DNA from: Nemophila menziesii
Taxonomy: Eukaryota; Streptophyta; Magnoliopsida; Boraginales; Hydrophyllaceae
Assembly: GCA_029959085.1 (NCBI GenBank)
Contig: JARWIR010000036.1
Span: 992,001 to 1,056,000, forward strand
DNA: 64,000 nt
Direction of reading: 5' to 3'
The position numbers and the translations under genes were made by a program. This document shows positions 36,392 through 48,603 of this stretch, in pieces (within the stretch, counting starts at the first letter, position 1; every line of letters begins with the position of its first letter). Below the pieces are notes generated by a model that worked only from the letters and a program-made list of their open reading frames with translations, had not been told where the DNA came from and did no database searches.

Positions 36392-37076
36392 TCACCTTCC
36401 TGTTTAGAAAGTACCTTGTCCTCAAGGTTGAAGACACTAAATGTTTACATACCTTTGATGTTAAAGGTGGTCCTAATTTTATCGTACAAAAGAAGAAAAA
36501 CTGGAAAAATATTTACCGTACCCAAACACTTTTTTGAAAAATGAATAATTTTATATGTTTGATCTCCATATCCATCATAACTCCTGAAAAAAATATTTTC
36601 CAATATTTTATTCATATAATTTTTGGATTGCTTGCGTTCGCCAGTGAAAGATTGTTCATTCGTTTTTAACAAGAGGTACAACAGTTTCTTGATTCTCCAA
36701 TTATTGTTCATTCTTTTTAACAAAAGGTACCAAAATTTCTTGATTCTCCAAAACATTGTGAGGGCTATGTTCAAATCCTGGCACCAACGTAGAATAGACA
36801 TTTGATGTTGAGTATGAATGTAATTGTGAAAAATCATTTGATGAATCGGAGTTTGTTGTTGAACATGAATCTTTTTGCAGAAACACTAACGTATCAGGCA
36901 GCTTTATTGGACCAGAACATTTTTTGAGTAATTTAAAAAATGTTTCAATTGTATTTTGTAATGTTCCAACTTTGTTTTCTAGGTTTGTGAGTCTGCCATC
37001 AATTGATGTGAATTTCATGCACTTTCATCTTGAAATTTTTTGAAGGCCTCATTCATCAACTGAAGTCGAATACCAT
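36392..37076 (-). pseudogene. Internal region 1: gag-start/pol-end fusion remnant
   Basis: Minus-strand frames (37,018-36,701 and 36,837-36,445) encode a heptad-like stretch (LTNLENKVGTLQNTIETF), a Ser/Asn/Thr-rich linker, two degenerate copies of a VPFVKKNEQ-type repeat and then a NIFPVFLLLYDK segment. Frames are broken by at least one shift between the two parts. No catalytic motif is present. The product, if any, would be a small gag-like protein. Confidence 0.5.
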
Positions 37077-37108
37077 CCGCCAAAGCCTCTCAACGAGAGC
37101 ACCAAATT

Positions 37109-37428
37109 TGTAATGGATTTGGATGAACAAGTATATTTTATTGATCAATAATGTATGTACAAGGATAATAAATATATTACAGGAATAGAAAAGACTAATT
37201 AAACTAAATAAACTAAATAAACTAAACTTAAAGACAATATTTCTTTTTCAGGATTCCCTATGTTGTATTCATATGGATCTATATATAGATCATATGCTGA
37301 CGGTAACCTAGAACGCTTATCATTCTTGTTGTCATTGGCTTACATGTGGCTTTGGATCCTTCATGGGCACCCACGCATTTGTATCTGCTCTACTTCAATA
37401 TATTTCTTTTATCACATTAATCATTACA
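37109..37428 (-). repeat. Compact LTR, copy 2 (320 bp)
   Basis: The middle LTR, shared by the two tandem internal regions. Exact TGTAATG and CATTACA termini. PBS-like TGGTGCTCTCGTTGAGAGG lies on the minus strand at about 37,086-37,104. I could not assign the primer tRNA from memory. Confidence 0.8.
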
Positions 37429-38112
37429 TCACCTTACTGTTCAGAAAGAACCTTGTCCTCAAGGTTCAAGGCACTAAATGTTTCCATACCTTTGATGTTA
37501 AAGTTGGTCCTAATTTTATCGCACAAAAGAGGAAAAACTGGAATAATATTTACCGTACCCAAACACTTTTTTGAAAAATGAATAATTTTATATGTTTGAT
37601 CTCCATATCCATCATAACTCCTGAATAAAATATTTTCCAATATTTTGTTCATATAATATTTGGATTGCTTGCCTTCACCAGTGAACGATTGTTAATTCTT
37701 TTTAACAAGAGGTACAACAGTTTCTTGATTCTCCAATTATTGTTCATTTTTTTTAACAAAAGGTACCAAAATTGCTTGATTCTCCAAAACATTGTGAGGG
37801 CTATGTACAAATCCAGGCACCACTGTAGAATAGACATTTGATGTTGAGTATGAATCTAATTGTGAAAAATCATTTGATGAATCGGAGTTTATTGTTGAAC
37901 ATGCATCTTTTTGCAGAAACACTGACGTATCAGGCAGCTTTATTGGACCAGAACATTTTTGGAGTAATTTACAAAATGTTTCAATTGTATTTTGTAATGT
38001 TCCAACTTTGTTTTCTAGGTTTGTGAGTCTGCCATCAATTGATGTTAATTTCATGCACTTTCATCTTGAAATTTTTTGAAGGCCTCATTCATCAACTGAA
38101 GTCGAATACCAT
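37429..38112 (-). pseudogene. Internal region 2: gag-start/pol-end fusion remnant
   Basis: Second copy of the same internal region (frames 38,054-37,737, 37,837-37,649 and 37,652-37,434). It carries the same coiled-coil start and LEDKVLSEQ end with small differences. Both copies show the same gag-to-pol join, so the internal deletion predates the tandem duplication. Confidence 0.5.
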
Positions 38113-38144
38113 CCGCCATAGCCTCTCAACAAGAACACCAAATT

Positions 38145-38461
38145 TGTATTGGATTTGAATGAACAAGCATATTTTATTGATCAATAATGTATGTACAAGG
38201 AAAATGATGAATTACAGAAATAGAATAGACTAATTAAACTAACTAAACTAAATAAACTAAACTTAAAGACAATATTTCATTTTTTGGATTCCCTATGTTG
38301 TATTCATATGGATCTATATATAGATCATATGCTAACGGTAACCTAGAACGGTTATCATTCTTGTTGTCATTCTTAGGCTTACACGTGGATTTGGATCATT
38401 CATGAGTTTCCACGTATCTGCTCTACTTCCACGTATTTTCTTTATCACATTAATCATTACA
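38145..38461 (-). repeat. Compact LTR, copy 3 (317 bp)
   Basis: The outermost LTR on the right and the 5' LTR in element orientation. It starts TGTATTGG on the plus strand, one change from the other copies, and ends TCATTACA directly against array sequence. Confidence 0.75.
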
Positions 38462-39033
38462 AGATCATCCTGAAGAGTAAAACAGAAAGGCCAATGAAGG
38501 TACCAATAAAGTGTCTAGAATATATGATAATAGGTAGTAACATAAACTCCTGATATAGTGGACATTTTTGTCGTGGATTTATAGAGTAACTATCAATACA
38601 GTTTTTTTTGTAGATCCTACCGACATTAGATCTGATGAAATGACGGATAATGAACCAATTTAAATGTGGTTTAAAGAGAAAATGCACGAGGGTACTACTA
38701 CAAGTAAGCATTAAATCTAGCTGTGTGTTGGTTAATACTTTTTCCTCCGCTTTTTTTTGTTAATAATACTTTTAATTATATTATTCCCAGCAAGTAAATA
38801 GGTGGGGGCATAGAAGGTTTGTGAAGAACATGGAACTATGGGCAACCTTCGAAGAAATGGATGTGTTTAAAAAGATGCCACAGAAGCCTCATTTCATGCC
38901 TCTGTTAAAGTACAAATAAATCGATCGTGAAGGCTTAGCTATTGGGAGTATGGTGACTTTTGCAGTTCAAATTCTTATAAAACTTGAATTAACCAAGGAA
39001 TAAATAGATGTTCAAGGAAAACGAGAAACATAA
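38462..39033 (+). pseudogene. DUF724-family pseudogene, unit 7 copy
   Basis: Exon A is truncated at its 5' end by the retroelement (38,462-38,533). Exon B is 38,614-38,703 and exon C 38,795-39,033. Exon C has the TAC-AAA-TAA stop also seen in unit 1, and a base loss after GCAGTTCAAATT. The shared exon B TAA is present. Confidence 0.55.
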
Positions 39034-41099
39034 ATTTAAGTATAACATAAGGGTTAACCAGTTAATAGTTGTTCTAGTGGTTCGAAGTTTCTACAATTAT
39101 CTCGAAGCTTACCCGATTCAAAGGCCTCTCGAGTATAATAAGAAATAATATATATTCTCTCTCTCATTATATAGTTTTGTCAATATCTTTGGTCTATAAT
39201 TCATGTAATAACTAGTAGGTACATAATATTTTTAGAGACAATTCTCACTTAAATTATTAAAAAATATCAATTTCCCATATAAATCAAACATTATTATAAA
39301 TGTAAAAGTTACCAACATACCCTTCTAACTATTAAATAGTAACTATATTTATTAATTAACAAGACAGTTCCCCGATATTTTCTACAATCAATTAATAGTA
39401 ACTATATTAATTTATCAAAAAAACAAAAGTAAATATAAAATATATTTTTACCAACGGGAATTTTTAAAATATTTTCTTTTCCAAAAAGGGGTACCATACA
39501 AATTTTTTTTTATCCAGTGTGGAAATTTATTTAGTGGGTTTTTCTTTTTCGAAAGAGGGGTCCTAGATGAGGGAATTTTTATATTAGCAATTTTATTTCT
39601 TTTCAAAGGCGATATATTTTTTTTTCGATTTGCCTCTCTTAAGGAGGCACAATTTTCGTTTCAATGTTTTACCTTTTCAGCGGGGAAGGGACAAATTTTA
39701 TAATTTTTTTTCATGTACTGATGTAATTTTTTTATTTTTAGATTTTTTATATTTTCCGGGGCCAGTTGGAAAAATATTTTTTTATAAATTTTTTCTTTTC
39801 AAGCGAGAAGTGGGGGACTTTAGTTTTTTAAAATTATTTTTTTCTTTTAAGGGATGAGGGGGGCTAGCGCAACTTTTATTATTTTTTCTTTTTTAGTAGG
39901 GGTTGGGGTAAAAAAATTAAATTGTATCACATCTACATTATAAGATTGGAATGATATTTGTGTCATCTCTATTCAAAGATTGAGATTAGATATCAGTCCT
40001 ACTGAGATTGGATTTGTTCCATTAAAATTTTTGAGAATCCAATAATAGGAAGATAAGCGTTTTTTGATAAATTATTAATAATTTAATATGATAGTTTTCA
40101 TCTATAATTTTTTTAAATATGATACATAAATTTGAGATTTAACCAACAATAAATAAGTAATAGAAGTATCTTTGTAAATTGTGCATGTGATTAGATTTGT
40201 CCTACAAAAATTGAGATGGAAATTTTCAACTCTATTCTAAGTTTGAGATAAGATTTGTCTCATCTCTAATATTAAAACTGAGAAAGAGTTTGTCCCATCT
40301 TCTTTCTACGATTGAGATCGAATCTGTCTCATCTTAAACTTTAGATTCAGATGGAATTTATCTTAACTCCATTTTATGATTGAGATGAAATTTGTCACTT
40401 ATCTAATTTAAAACTACGATGAAATTTGTTCCATTTTTATTCTTATACAAAGATAAGATTTATCTCGTCTTCAATCTTAAGTCTGATATAAAAATGTCTC
40501 ATTTCCATTTTAAGTTTTAGATTGGACCTTTCCCCTCTCTTATTTGTCTCATTTCTATTATAAACTACGATTGGATTTGTCCTTTCTCTAAGACTAGAGT
40601 TTGGAGTGCTTTTTTTACAATACATAGTTTAAATGAAATATTTTGGTGTATATGTGGTGGGCAAACAATAGATCAATGAAAGAACTCACTCTCATGTAGA
40701 AACTAAGGGAAACTTATTAAAATGAAATGGAAACATTCCATGTTGCTGTGAAATAAAACAAAATTAAGGAAATACCCTTAACAGTTGAAGTCTTTGATTT
40801 ACATGATGCAAAAGTATCTCGAAATTATGCCTTATATTATGTGCACCACAAATTACTTTTATAACATCAATTTGAAAATAGCTTTCAAACTTTCTAACTT
40901 CATAAACCAAACCCAATGTTGAATCATCATTTATTTGCATATGAATTTATATTTAGTATATACTCTATTGAATTTGATGATATGTATATTGCTAACTATC
41001 CAGTGTCAATCATTGTTGATTCACTGGAAATTGATATGTATAATTCAACAAAGAATGATTAATTTACAATTATTAAAATTTAGATCTCACAAAAATATC
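38462..41099 (+). repeat. Macrosatellite unit 7 (from DUF724 exon A to tail)
   Basis: Begins inside exon A at the retroelement boundary and continues through the DUF724 exons, T-rich tract, block 2 (about 39,920-40,615) and a complete tail to 41,099. Compared with unit 6, which broke in its tail at 35,346, the array steps back about 2.3 kb. The retroelement cluster therefore sits at a rearranged junction, not a simple insertion. Confidence 0.85.
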
Positions 41100-42329
41100 T
41101 TATTAAAATAGCTTTACATTATATAACACATTAGTAAAACATTGGTTTTATGAATAGAAGATTATAACATCTATGATATTCTAAATATATTATTATGGAT
41201 ATATAACTAGTTTTGGCATTTAAGGAAATAATAACCAAACAATAATGATCAAAAACTAAAAATGAATGTAATATTCTTACATGTATATAAGTAAACATAT
41301 ACAGGTAATACTTTTATTAATAGTTATATATAAGAATAACAAAATTTGTTGATCATGCGTACCTATCCCATATTCCAGTACTACAAAGTCGTTTTGTACT
41401 TTTCTTAAAAAAAATTCACATAGTTATATATAATAATAAAGTGATTAAAATAAAGAAAATTATGGAAACATTAAACATTTATACTCAATCCATACTTTTG
41501 TATACTATAAGGCTATTTTCTTTGTTTTACTTACAAAGATCTTGACCATTATTTAAATAATAGAATATCCGCGCTATAATATAAGCAAAACTAACATTTT
41601 CACAAAAAAAATTCATAGACTCTAAATCAATTATAGATAAAGATTATTAAAATAAACTATACATCACTTAATTTCTACACAAAAGTTGTATTCATAAACT
41701 CTAGATAACTTTGAATGTAATAAAAATTCTACTTACCTCAGTTGCGATATTATTAGCTCTTCTATTTGAGTTCTCTTTATCCTACATGGTCTTCTGACAA
41801 TGGGTTAGCATAAAAAATAAGCAAAGTGACCAAGGTTATCTGTTATAGTTTTTTTTTTTGGTTGGGTAATGATAATAAAATTAACAACGACAAATGCCTT
41901 TAATTGCTAAAATAATTGTATGAGTTTTTATTTGTTGGGGACCAAAAGGCTTAGCCGTTAAAATTTTAACGATCTTACTAATCATATATACAATATATAG
42001 AATCATATTTGTGTCATCTCCATTATATTACTGATATGTAATTTGTGTTATCTATAATTATAAGATTGCGATTGAATTAGTCTTATCTCCATTTTACGAT
42101 TGAGATGGAATTTGTCTCATTATCAATTTTAGATCAAGGTGTAATTTGTCCCATGTCCATTCTAAAACTGAGAAGAGATTTGTTTCATCTCCGATCTTAA
42201 GTTTGAATGAAATTTGTCATATTTTTATTCTAAGATTGAGATGACATTCGTCCCGTCTCTGATTTGTCTCATCTCCGAGAACTAGAGTATGGACTGCGTT
42301 TTGTACAATATTTAGTTTTATTTGAAAGG

Positions 42330-42332
<3 letters not shown>

Positions 42333-42368
<36 letters not shown>
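42333..42368. repeat. (TA)n microsatellite
   Basis: About 35 bp of AT at the end of block 1 of unit 8, with only a short CA tail. Confidence 0.95.
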
Positions 42369-42372
<4 letters not shown>

Positions 42373-43091
42373 AGAAAGAAAGTGTTATACAACTGACATC
42401 AAAGAAATATAGAATCACTTATCTTGGAAAACTACATAAGAGGCAAATGAATCAATTTTGATCATATCCAAGTAAGGGATACCAATCACACAAATTTAAA
42501 AGAGTATTAATAAGCTAAAATAAACAGTCGATACTTGATCAACCACGAAAAGTCCCACGTAGTAAAAAAAACATGACCACCAAGTCGAGGGTAATATGTA
42601 TTTGCTGAGGATAAAGGAGTACCAAACTTACGTGAGAACATATATTCAAAAGGAATAATGCTGCAAATGCAACTAACATGTGAGAGTAGCGTCTTGCTAC
42701 ACATGGCCCCACAACGATCAGCCACATGCGTGCACCCACAACATTTTATAAATACCATATGTACTTCCGAATGGGGTACATTATATATTTCATTTATAAT
42801 TGATGTGGCTACTATATTGTCTACAAACCTCTGTAACTCCTAGGGTCATAAGAATATGTTATCATGAGTGTCAGAGTGCCATCAGGAGTGCACCTCCCTT
42901 TGGACTTGACCTAGTGTCTAGATTCATGAATTTGTATGTATGTAGTGGGTGCCTCGACAATGATAAGGAAGCGCTTTTTAATGTTGATCTATTACCAGGA
43001 CTAGATCTGAACTCTTTGATATATGAGTCCAAAAAATGAGAAAGAGTGTTGTGATAAATGTGAAAAAGAGAGAGAATATAGCAAATAATGC

Positions 43092-43143
43092 CCGAAATTG
43101 GAAAAATATTATTAATAATGGTAACCTAAATATTATTAATAAT
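43092..43143 (+). repeat. Short tandem duplication in unit 8
   Basis: AAATATTATTAATAATGGTAACCT is repeated twice back to back. Other units have it once. Confidence 0.8.
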
Positions 43144-44056
43144 GGTAACCTAGTGAAAGAGTTGGGTATAAATTAAATGATATAGAGTATGTGACAATAA
43201 TACCAAGACGTGAGATTAGACCCGTTATGAACGTCTAATGACAAAATAAAAGAAAATCAAAATTAAGGAAGTGCGCGGCAGCCGAGATACATCCACTGTT
43301 TTGCCTATATTTTAGAAATAGTTTATCAATAATAATTTTTTGCAAATAATCACTTAATGAATAAGGATAGGTTACAATTAAAATAAAATTTGGACAAGAT
43401 GTTCTAAAATTTTGGTTGGACCAGAAAAATATTTTGCTAGTATGGTTCTTTTATTTACTTATGTATGGGCTAATCTTAACTCCTTTGGCTAATATTTTAC
43501 TTATAAATTATTTAGTTTATTTTAATCAAACCCTAACCCAATTTTATTTAGATATATCATCACACTAATATCTCTTCCAGCATCAAAAGACTATTCATAG
43601 GCGGCAACCACAAGCAATCATTATCTCAGTTTCATCTCTTAACCTGTTTTTTTATTATGTTTCTTAAGCAGTGGCCATCTAGATCTCTGATCTCCGTGAA
43701 AAGTGCCTTTTTTAATTTCTTACCTCAGATATCCTCGGAAAAACATTATTTTATTTAGTATCTCATATCGTTGGCCATGATATTTCAATTAAACTTTCAC
43801 CAACAAAGGTATTTTTTTCAATTCGTAACTTTTGGTTAATAACACATGTTTTTTTTAGCAAAAAATCAATTTTTATGAATATTACATATTTTTTTATTTC
43901 ATGTTTATTTTTGCAATTTGAAAACCATTTAGAATTAGAAATAATATTAAAATAGGAAATTAATTATTTTTATCAAGAAAAAATTGTGTCGAATATGCTT
44001 TAATAGAGCTTATAATTGTAATTTTGATATTTGTGATTCCTTTTGTTTTCAGTTAG

Positions 44057-44614
44057 GAGGTGGAGAGATCATCTTGAAGAGAAAAAGAGAAAGGCCAATG
44101 AAGGTACCAATAAAGTGTCTAGAATATCTGATAATAGGTAAAAACATAAACTCCTGATATAGTGGACATTTTTTGGTGGATTTATAGAGTTACTATCAAT
44201 ACAATTTTGTTTGTAGATCACATTAGAGCTGATGAAATGATGGATAAAGAACCACTTTAAATGTGGTTTAAAGAGAAAATGCACGAGGGTACTACTACAA
44301 GTAAGCATTAAATCTATGAGTTGGTTATTACTTTTTATTGGTTAATAATACTTTTTATTATATTTCTCCCAGCAAGTAAATAGGTGGGGACATAGAAGAT
44401 CTGTGAAGAACATGTCACTGTGGGCAACCTTTGAAGAAATAGATGTGTTTAAAAAGATGCCACAGAAGCCTCATTTCATGCCTCTGTTAAAGTACAAAGA
44501 AATCAATCGTGAAGGCTTACCTATTGGGAGTATGGTGACTTTTACAGTTTAAATTCCTATAACACATGAATTAACCAAGGAAAAAAAGATGTTCAAGGAA
44601 AACGAGAAACATAA
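44057..44614 (+). pseudogene. DUF724-family pseudogene, unit 8 copy
   Basis: Exon A 44,057-44,137 (KRKRERP intact), exon B 44,217-44,300 with a small deletion at its start, and exon C 44,377-44,614. Exon C is open through the W-A-T-F-E-E, PHFMPL and SMVTF motifs until GTT-TAA. The M of E-E-M is changed to I. The exon B stop is shared with the other copies. Confidence 0.6.
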
Positions 44615-44724
44615 ATTCAAGTATAACATAAGGGTTGACTGGTTAAAAGTTGTTCTAGTGGTTCGAAATTTCTACAATTATCACAAAGCTTACCCGATTC
44701 AAAGGCCTCTCCTATGTAATAAGA

Positions 44725-44726
<2 letters not shown>

Positions 44727-44789
<63 letters not shown>
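44727..44789. repeat. (TA)n microsatellite, second site
   Basis: About 63 bp of AT downstream of DUF724 exon C in unit 8. The homologous place in other units has only a few TA repeats (for example about 9,593 and 31,990), so this is a unit-specific expansion. Confidence 0.95.
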
Positions 44790-44796
<7 letters not shown>

Positions 44797-46700
44797 TTAT
44801 TTCTCTCATTATATAGTTTTGTCAATATCTTTGGTCTATAATTCATGTAATAACTAGTAGGTACATAATATTTTTAGATACAATTATCACTTAAATTATT
44901 AAAAAAACATCAATTTCCCATTTAAATCAAACATTATTATAATTGTAAAAGTTACCAACATACCTTTCTAACTATTAAATAGTAACTATATTTATTAATT
45001 AACAAGACAGTTCACCGATATTTTCTACAATCAATTAATAGTAACTATATTAATTAATTAAAAAACAATAGGAAATATATAATATTTTTTTACCAACGAA
45101 GGTTTTGAGGGAATTTTCAAAAAAATTTCTTTTCCATAAAGGGGTACCGGACAAGTTTGTTTTATCCAGCCGCTGTGGAAATTTATTTCTCGGGTTTTTC
45201 TTTTTCGAAAGAGGGATCCTTGATGAGAAATTTTGTATATTAGCAATTTTTTTTTATTTTCGAAGGGGATATTTTTTTTTATTTACTTCTCTTTAGGTAG
45301 ATTTTTCATTTCAAACGTTTTACCTTTTCAGCGGGGAAGCGACAAATTATATAAAAAAAATTCAAGTACTGATGTAATTTTTTTTATTTTTAGATTTTTT
45401 ATGTTTTTCGAGGGCCAGTTGGAAAAATATTTTTTTTTATAATTTTTTTTCGTTTCAAGCGAGAAGTGAGGGACTTTATTTTTTTTTTGATAATTTTTTT
45501 CTTTTAAGGGATGAGAGGGGGCTAGGACAACTTTTATCATTTTTTTCTTTTTTAGTAGGGGTTAGGGTAAAAAAATTAAATTTTATCACATCTACATTAT
45601 AAGATTGGGATAAGATTTGTGCCATCTCTATTCAAAGATTGAGATGAGATTTTCATGTCAGTCCTATTGAGATGGGATTTGTCCCATTAAATTTTTTGAG
45701 AATCCAATAATAGGAAGATAAACGTTTTTTGATAAATTATTAATAATTTAATACGATAGTTTTCATCTATAATTTTTGTAAATATGATACATAAATTTGA
45801 GATTTAATGCACAATAAATAAGGAAAAAAAGTATCTTTGTAAATTGTGCATATGATGAGATTTGTCCTAAAAAATTGAGATGGAATTTTTCAACTCTATG
45901 CTAAATTTGAGATAAGATTTGTCTCGTCTCTAATTTTAAAACTGAGAAAGAGTTTGTCCCATCTTCTTTCTACGATTGAGATGGAATCTGTCTCATCTTC
46001 AAGTTTAGATTGAGATGGAATTTATCTTATCTAAATTATAAGTTTGAGATGAAAAAATATAAAACTATAATGGAATATGTTCCATTTTTATTCTAATACT
46101 AAGATGAGATTTGTCTCGTCTTCATTCTTATGTCTGGAATAATATTTGTCTCATATACGTTTTATGATTGATATTGGACCTATCCCCTCTCTTATTTGTC
46201 TCATTTCTATTATAAATTGCGATTGGATTTGTTCCTTCTCTAAAGAATAGAGTTTGGAGTGCTTTTTTGTACAATACATAGTTTAAATGAAATATTTTGG
46301 TCTATATCTGGTGGGCAGAGAATAGATCAATGAAAGAACTCACTCTCAGGTAGCAACTAAGGGAAACTTATTAAAATGAAATTGAAGGATTCCATGTTGA
46401 TGTGAAACAAAACAAAATTAAGGAAATACCCTTGACAGTTGAAGTATTTGATTTACATGATTCAAAAGTATCTCGAAATTATGCATTATATTATGTGCCA
46501 CACAGTTTGAAAATAGTTTTCAAACTTTCTGACTTCATAAACCAATCCCATTGCTGACTCATCATTTCTTTGCATATGATTTTATATTTAGTATATACTC
46601 TCTTTAATTTGATGATATGTATATTGTTAACTTTCATGTGTCAATCATTGTAGATTCACTCGAAACTTATATGTATAATTCAACAAATAATGATTAATTT

Positions 46701-48603
46701 ACATTATATAACACATTCGTAAAACTTTGGTTTCATGAATTAGAGATTATAGCATCTATCATTTTAAAAATATATTATTATGTACGTATAAATAGTTTTG
46801 GCATTTAAGGAAATAATAATCAAATACTAAAAATGGATGTAATATTCTTACATGTATATAAGTAAACATATAAGTAAACATATACAGGAAATACTTTTGA
46901 TAATAGTTATATATAAGAATAACGAAAGTTGTTGATCATGCATACCTATTGCATATTACAGTACTACAAAGTCGTTTTGTACTTTTCTTAAAAAAAATTC
47001 ACATAGTTATGTATATTAATAAAGTGATTTAGATAAAGAAAATTATGGAAACATTAAACATTTATACTAAATCCATTCTTTTGTATAATATAAGGCTATT
47101 TTTTTTTTTCTTTAAAAAGATCTTGGTCATTATTTAAATAATAGAATATCCGCACTATTGTATAAGCAAAAACTAACGTTTTCACAAAAACAATTCATAG
47201 ACTCTACATCAAATATAGATAATTATTAAAATAAACTAGAAATCACTTAGTTTCTACACAGAAAGTTGTATTCATAAACTATAGATAACTTTGAATGTAA
47301 TTAATATTCTACTTACATCAGTTACGATATTATTAGCTCTTCTATTTGAGTTCTCTTTATCCTACATGGTCTTTTGTAAATGGGTTAGCATAAAAAATAA
47401 GCAAAGTGACCAAGGTTATCTGTTATAGTCTTTTTTTTTTGGTTGGGTAACGATAATAAAATTAACAATGACAGATGCCTTTAATTGCTTAAATAATTGT
47501 ATGAGTTTTTATCGGTTGGGGACTAAAAGGCGTAGCCGTTAAAAAAAATCGTATTGGTCATATATACAATATATGAAATAATATTTGTGCCATCTCCATT
47601 ATATTACTGATATGTGATTTGTGTTATCTATAATTATAAAATTGCGATTGAATTACTTATCTCCATTTTACGATTGAAATGGAATTTGTCTCAACATTAA
47701 TTTTAGATCAAGGTGTAATTTGTCCCATCTCCATTCTAAGACTGAGAAGAGATTTCTTTCATCTCCGATCTTAAGTTTGAATGAAATTTGTCATATTTTT
47801 ATTCTAAGATTAAGATGACATTCGTCCCCTCTCTGATTTGCCTCATCTCTATTATAAAATTGAGATGAAATTTGTATCTTCTCCAAGGACTAGAGTATGG
47901 ATTGCGTTTTTGTACAATACTTAGTTTTATTTGAAAGTTCATATATATATATACACATGAAAGAAAGTGTTATACAACTGACATCAAAGAAATATAGAAT
48001 CACTTATCTTGGAAAACCACATAAGAGGCAAATGAATCAATTTTGATCATATCCATGTAAGGGATACCAATCACAAAAATTCATAGAGTATTAATAAGAT
48101 AAAATAAATAGTCGATACTTGATCAACCACAAGAATTACCACGTAGTAAAAAAAACATGACCACCAAGTCGAGGGTAATATGTATTTGCCGAGGATAGAG
48201 GAGTACCAAACTTACCTGAGGACATATATTCCAAAGGAATAATGCTGCAAATGCAACTAACATGTGAGAGTAGCGTCTTGCTACACATGAAGAATCATTT
48301 ACGGCAATGGCCCCACAACGATCTAAGTTGTGAACTCACCTTGTCTAAAGTGCACACCCAGCCACATGCGTGCACCCACAACATTTTATAAATACCATAT
48401 CTACTCCCGAATAGGATACATTCTATCTTTCTTTTATAATTGATGTGGTTACTATATTGTCTACAAACCTTTTTAACTCCTAGGGTCATAAGAATATGTT
48501 ATCATGAGTGTTAGAGTGCCATCAGGAGTGCACCTCCCTTTGGACCTGACCTAGTGTCAAGATTCATGAAGTTGTATGTATGTAGTGTGTGCCTCGACAA
48601 TGA
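46701..48603 (+). repeat. Macrosatellite unit 9, left part
   Basis: The leader lacks its first ~12 bp, then block 1 (about 47,625-47,905), a short TA tract and the TATA-like segment follow. It is interrupted after CCTCGACAATGA by an LTR retrotransposon. AATGA (48,599-48,603) is the left target duplication. Confidence 0.85.

Larger units (their letters stand above)
36057..38461 (-). mobile_element. Compact LTR retroelement tandem: LTR-int-LTR-int-LTR
   Basis: Three LTRs of 315-320 bp alternate with two ~716-bp internal regions, all reading on the minus strand. The internal region joins a gag-like N-terminus directly to a pol C-terminal-like end, with no protease, RT or integrase. This marks a non-autonomous deletion derivative. 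LTR-int-LTR-int-LTR is the usual outcome of unequal recombination between LTRs. The right end falls inside DUF724 exon A of the next unit (TCATTACA|AGATCATCC). No target duplication can be recognised because the left side is the inverted copy. Confidence 0.75.
41100..46700 (+). repeat. Macrosatellite unit 8 (full length)
   Basis: A 5.6-kb copy with all segments in order: leader, block 1 (about 42,045-42,295), TA tract, TATA-like segment, DUF724 exons, an expanded TA tract, the T-rich tract, block 2 (about 45,580-46,275) and tail. The tail is slightly shortened where unit 9 begins. Confidence 0.9.
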
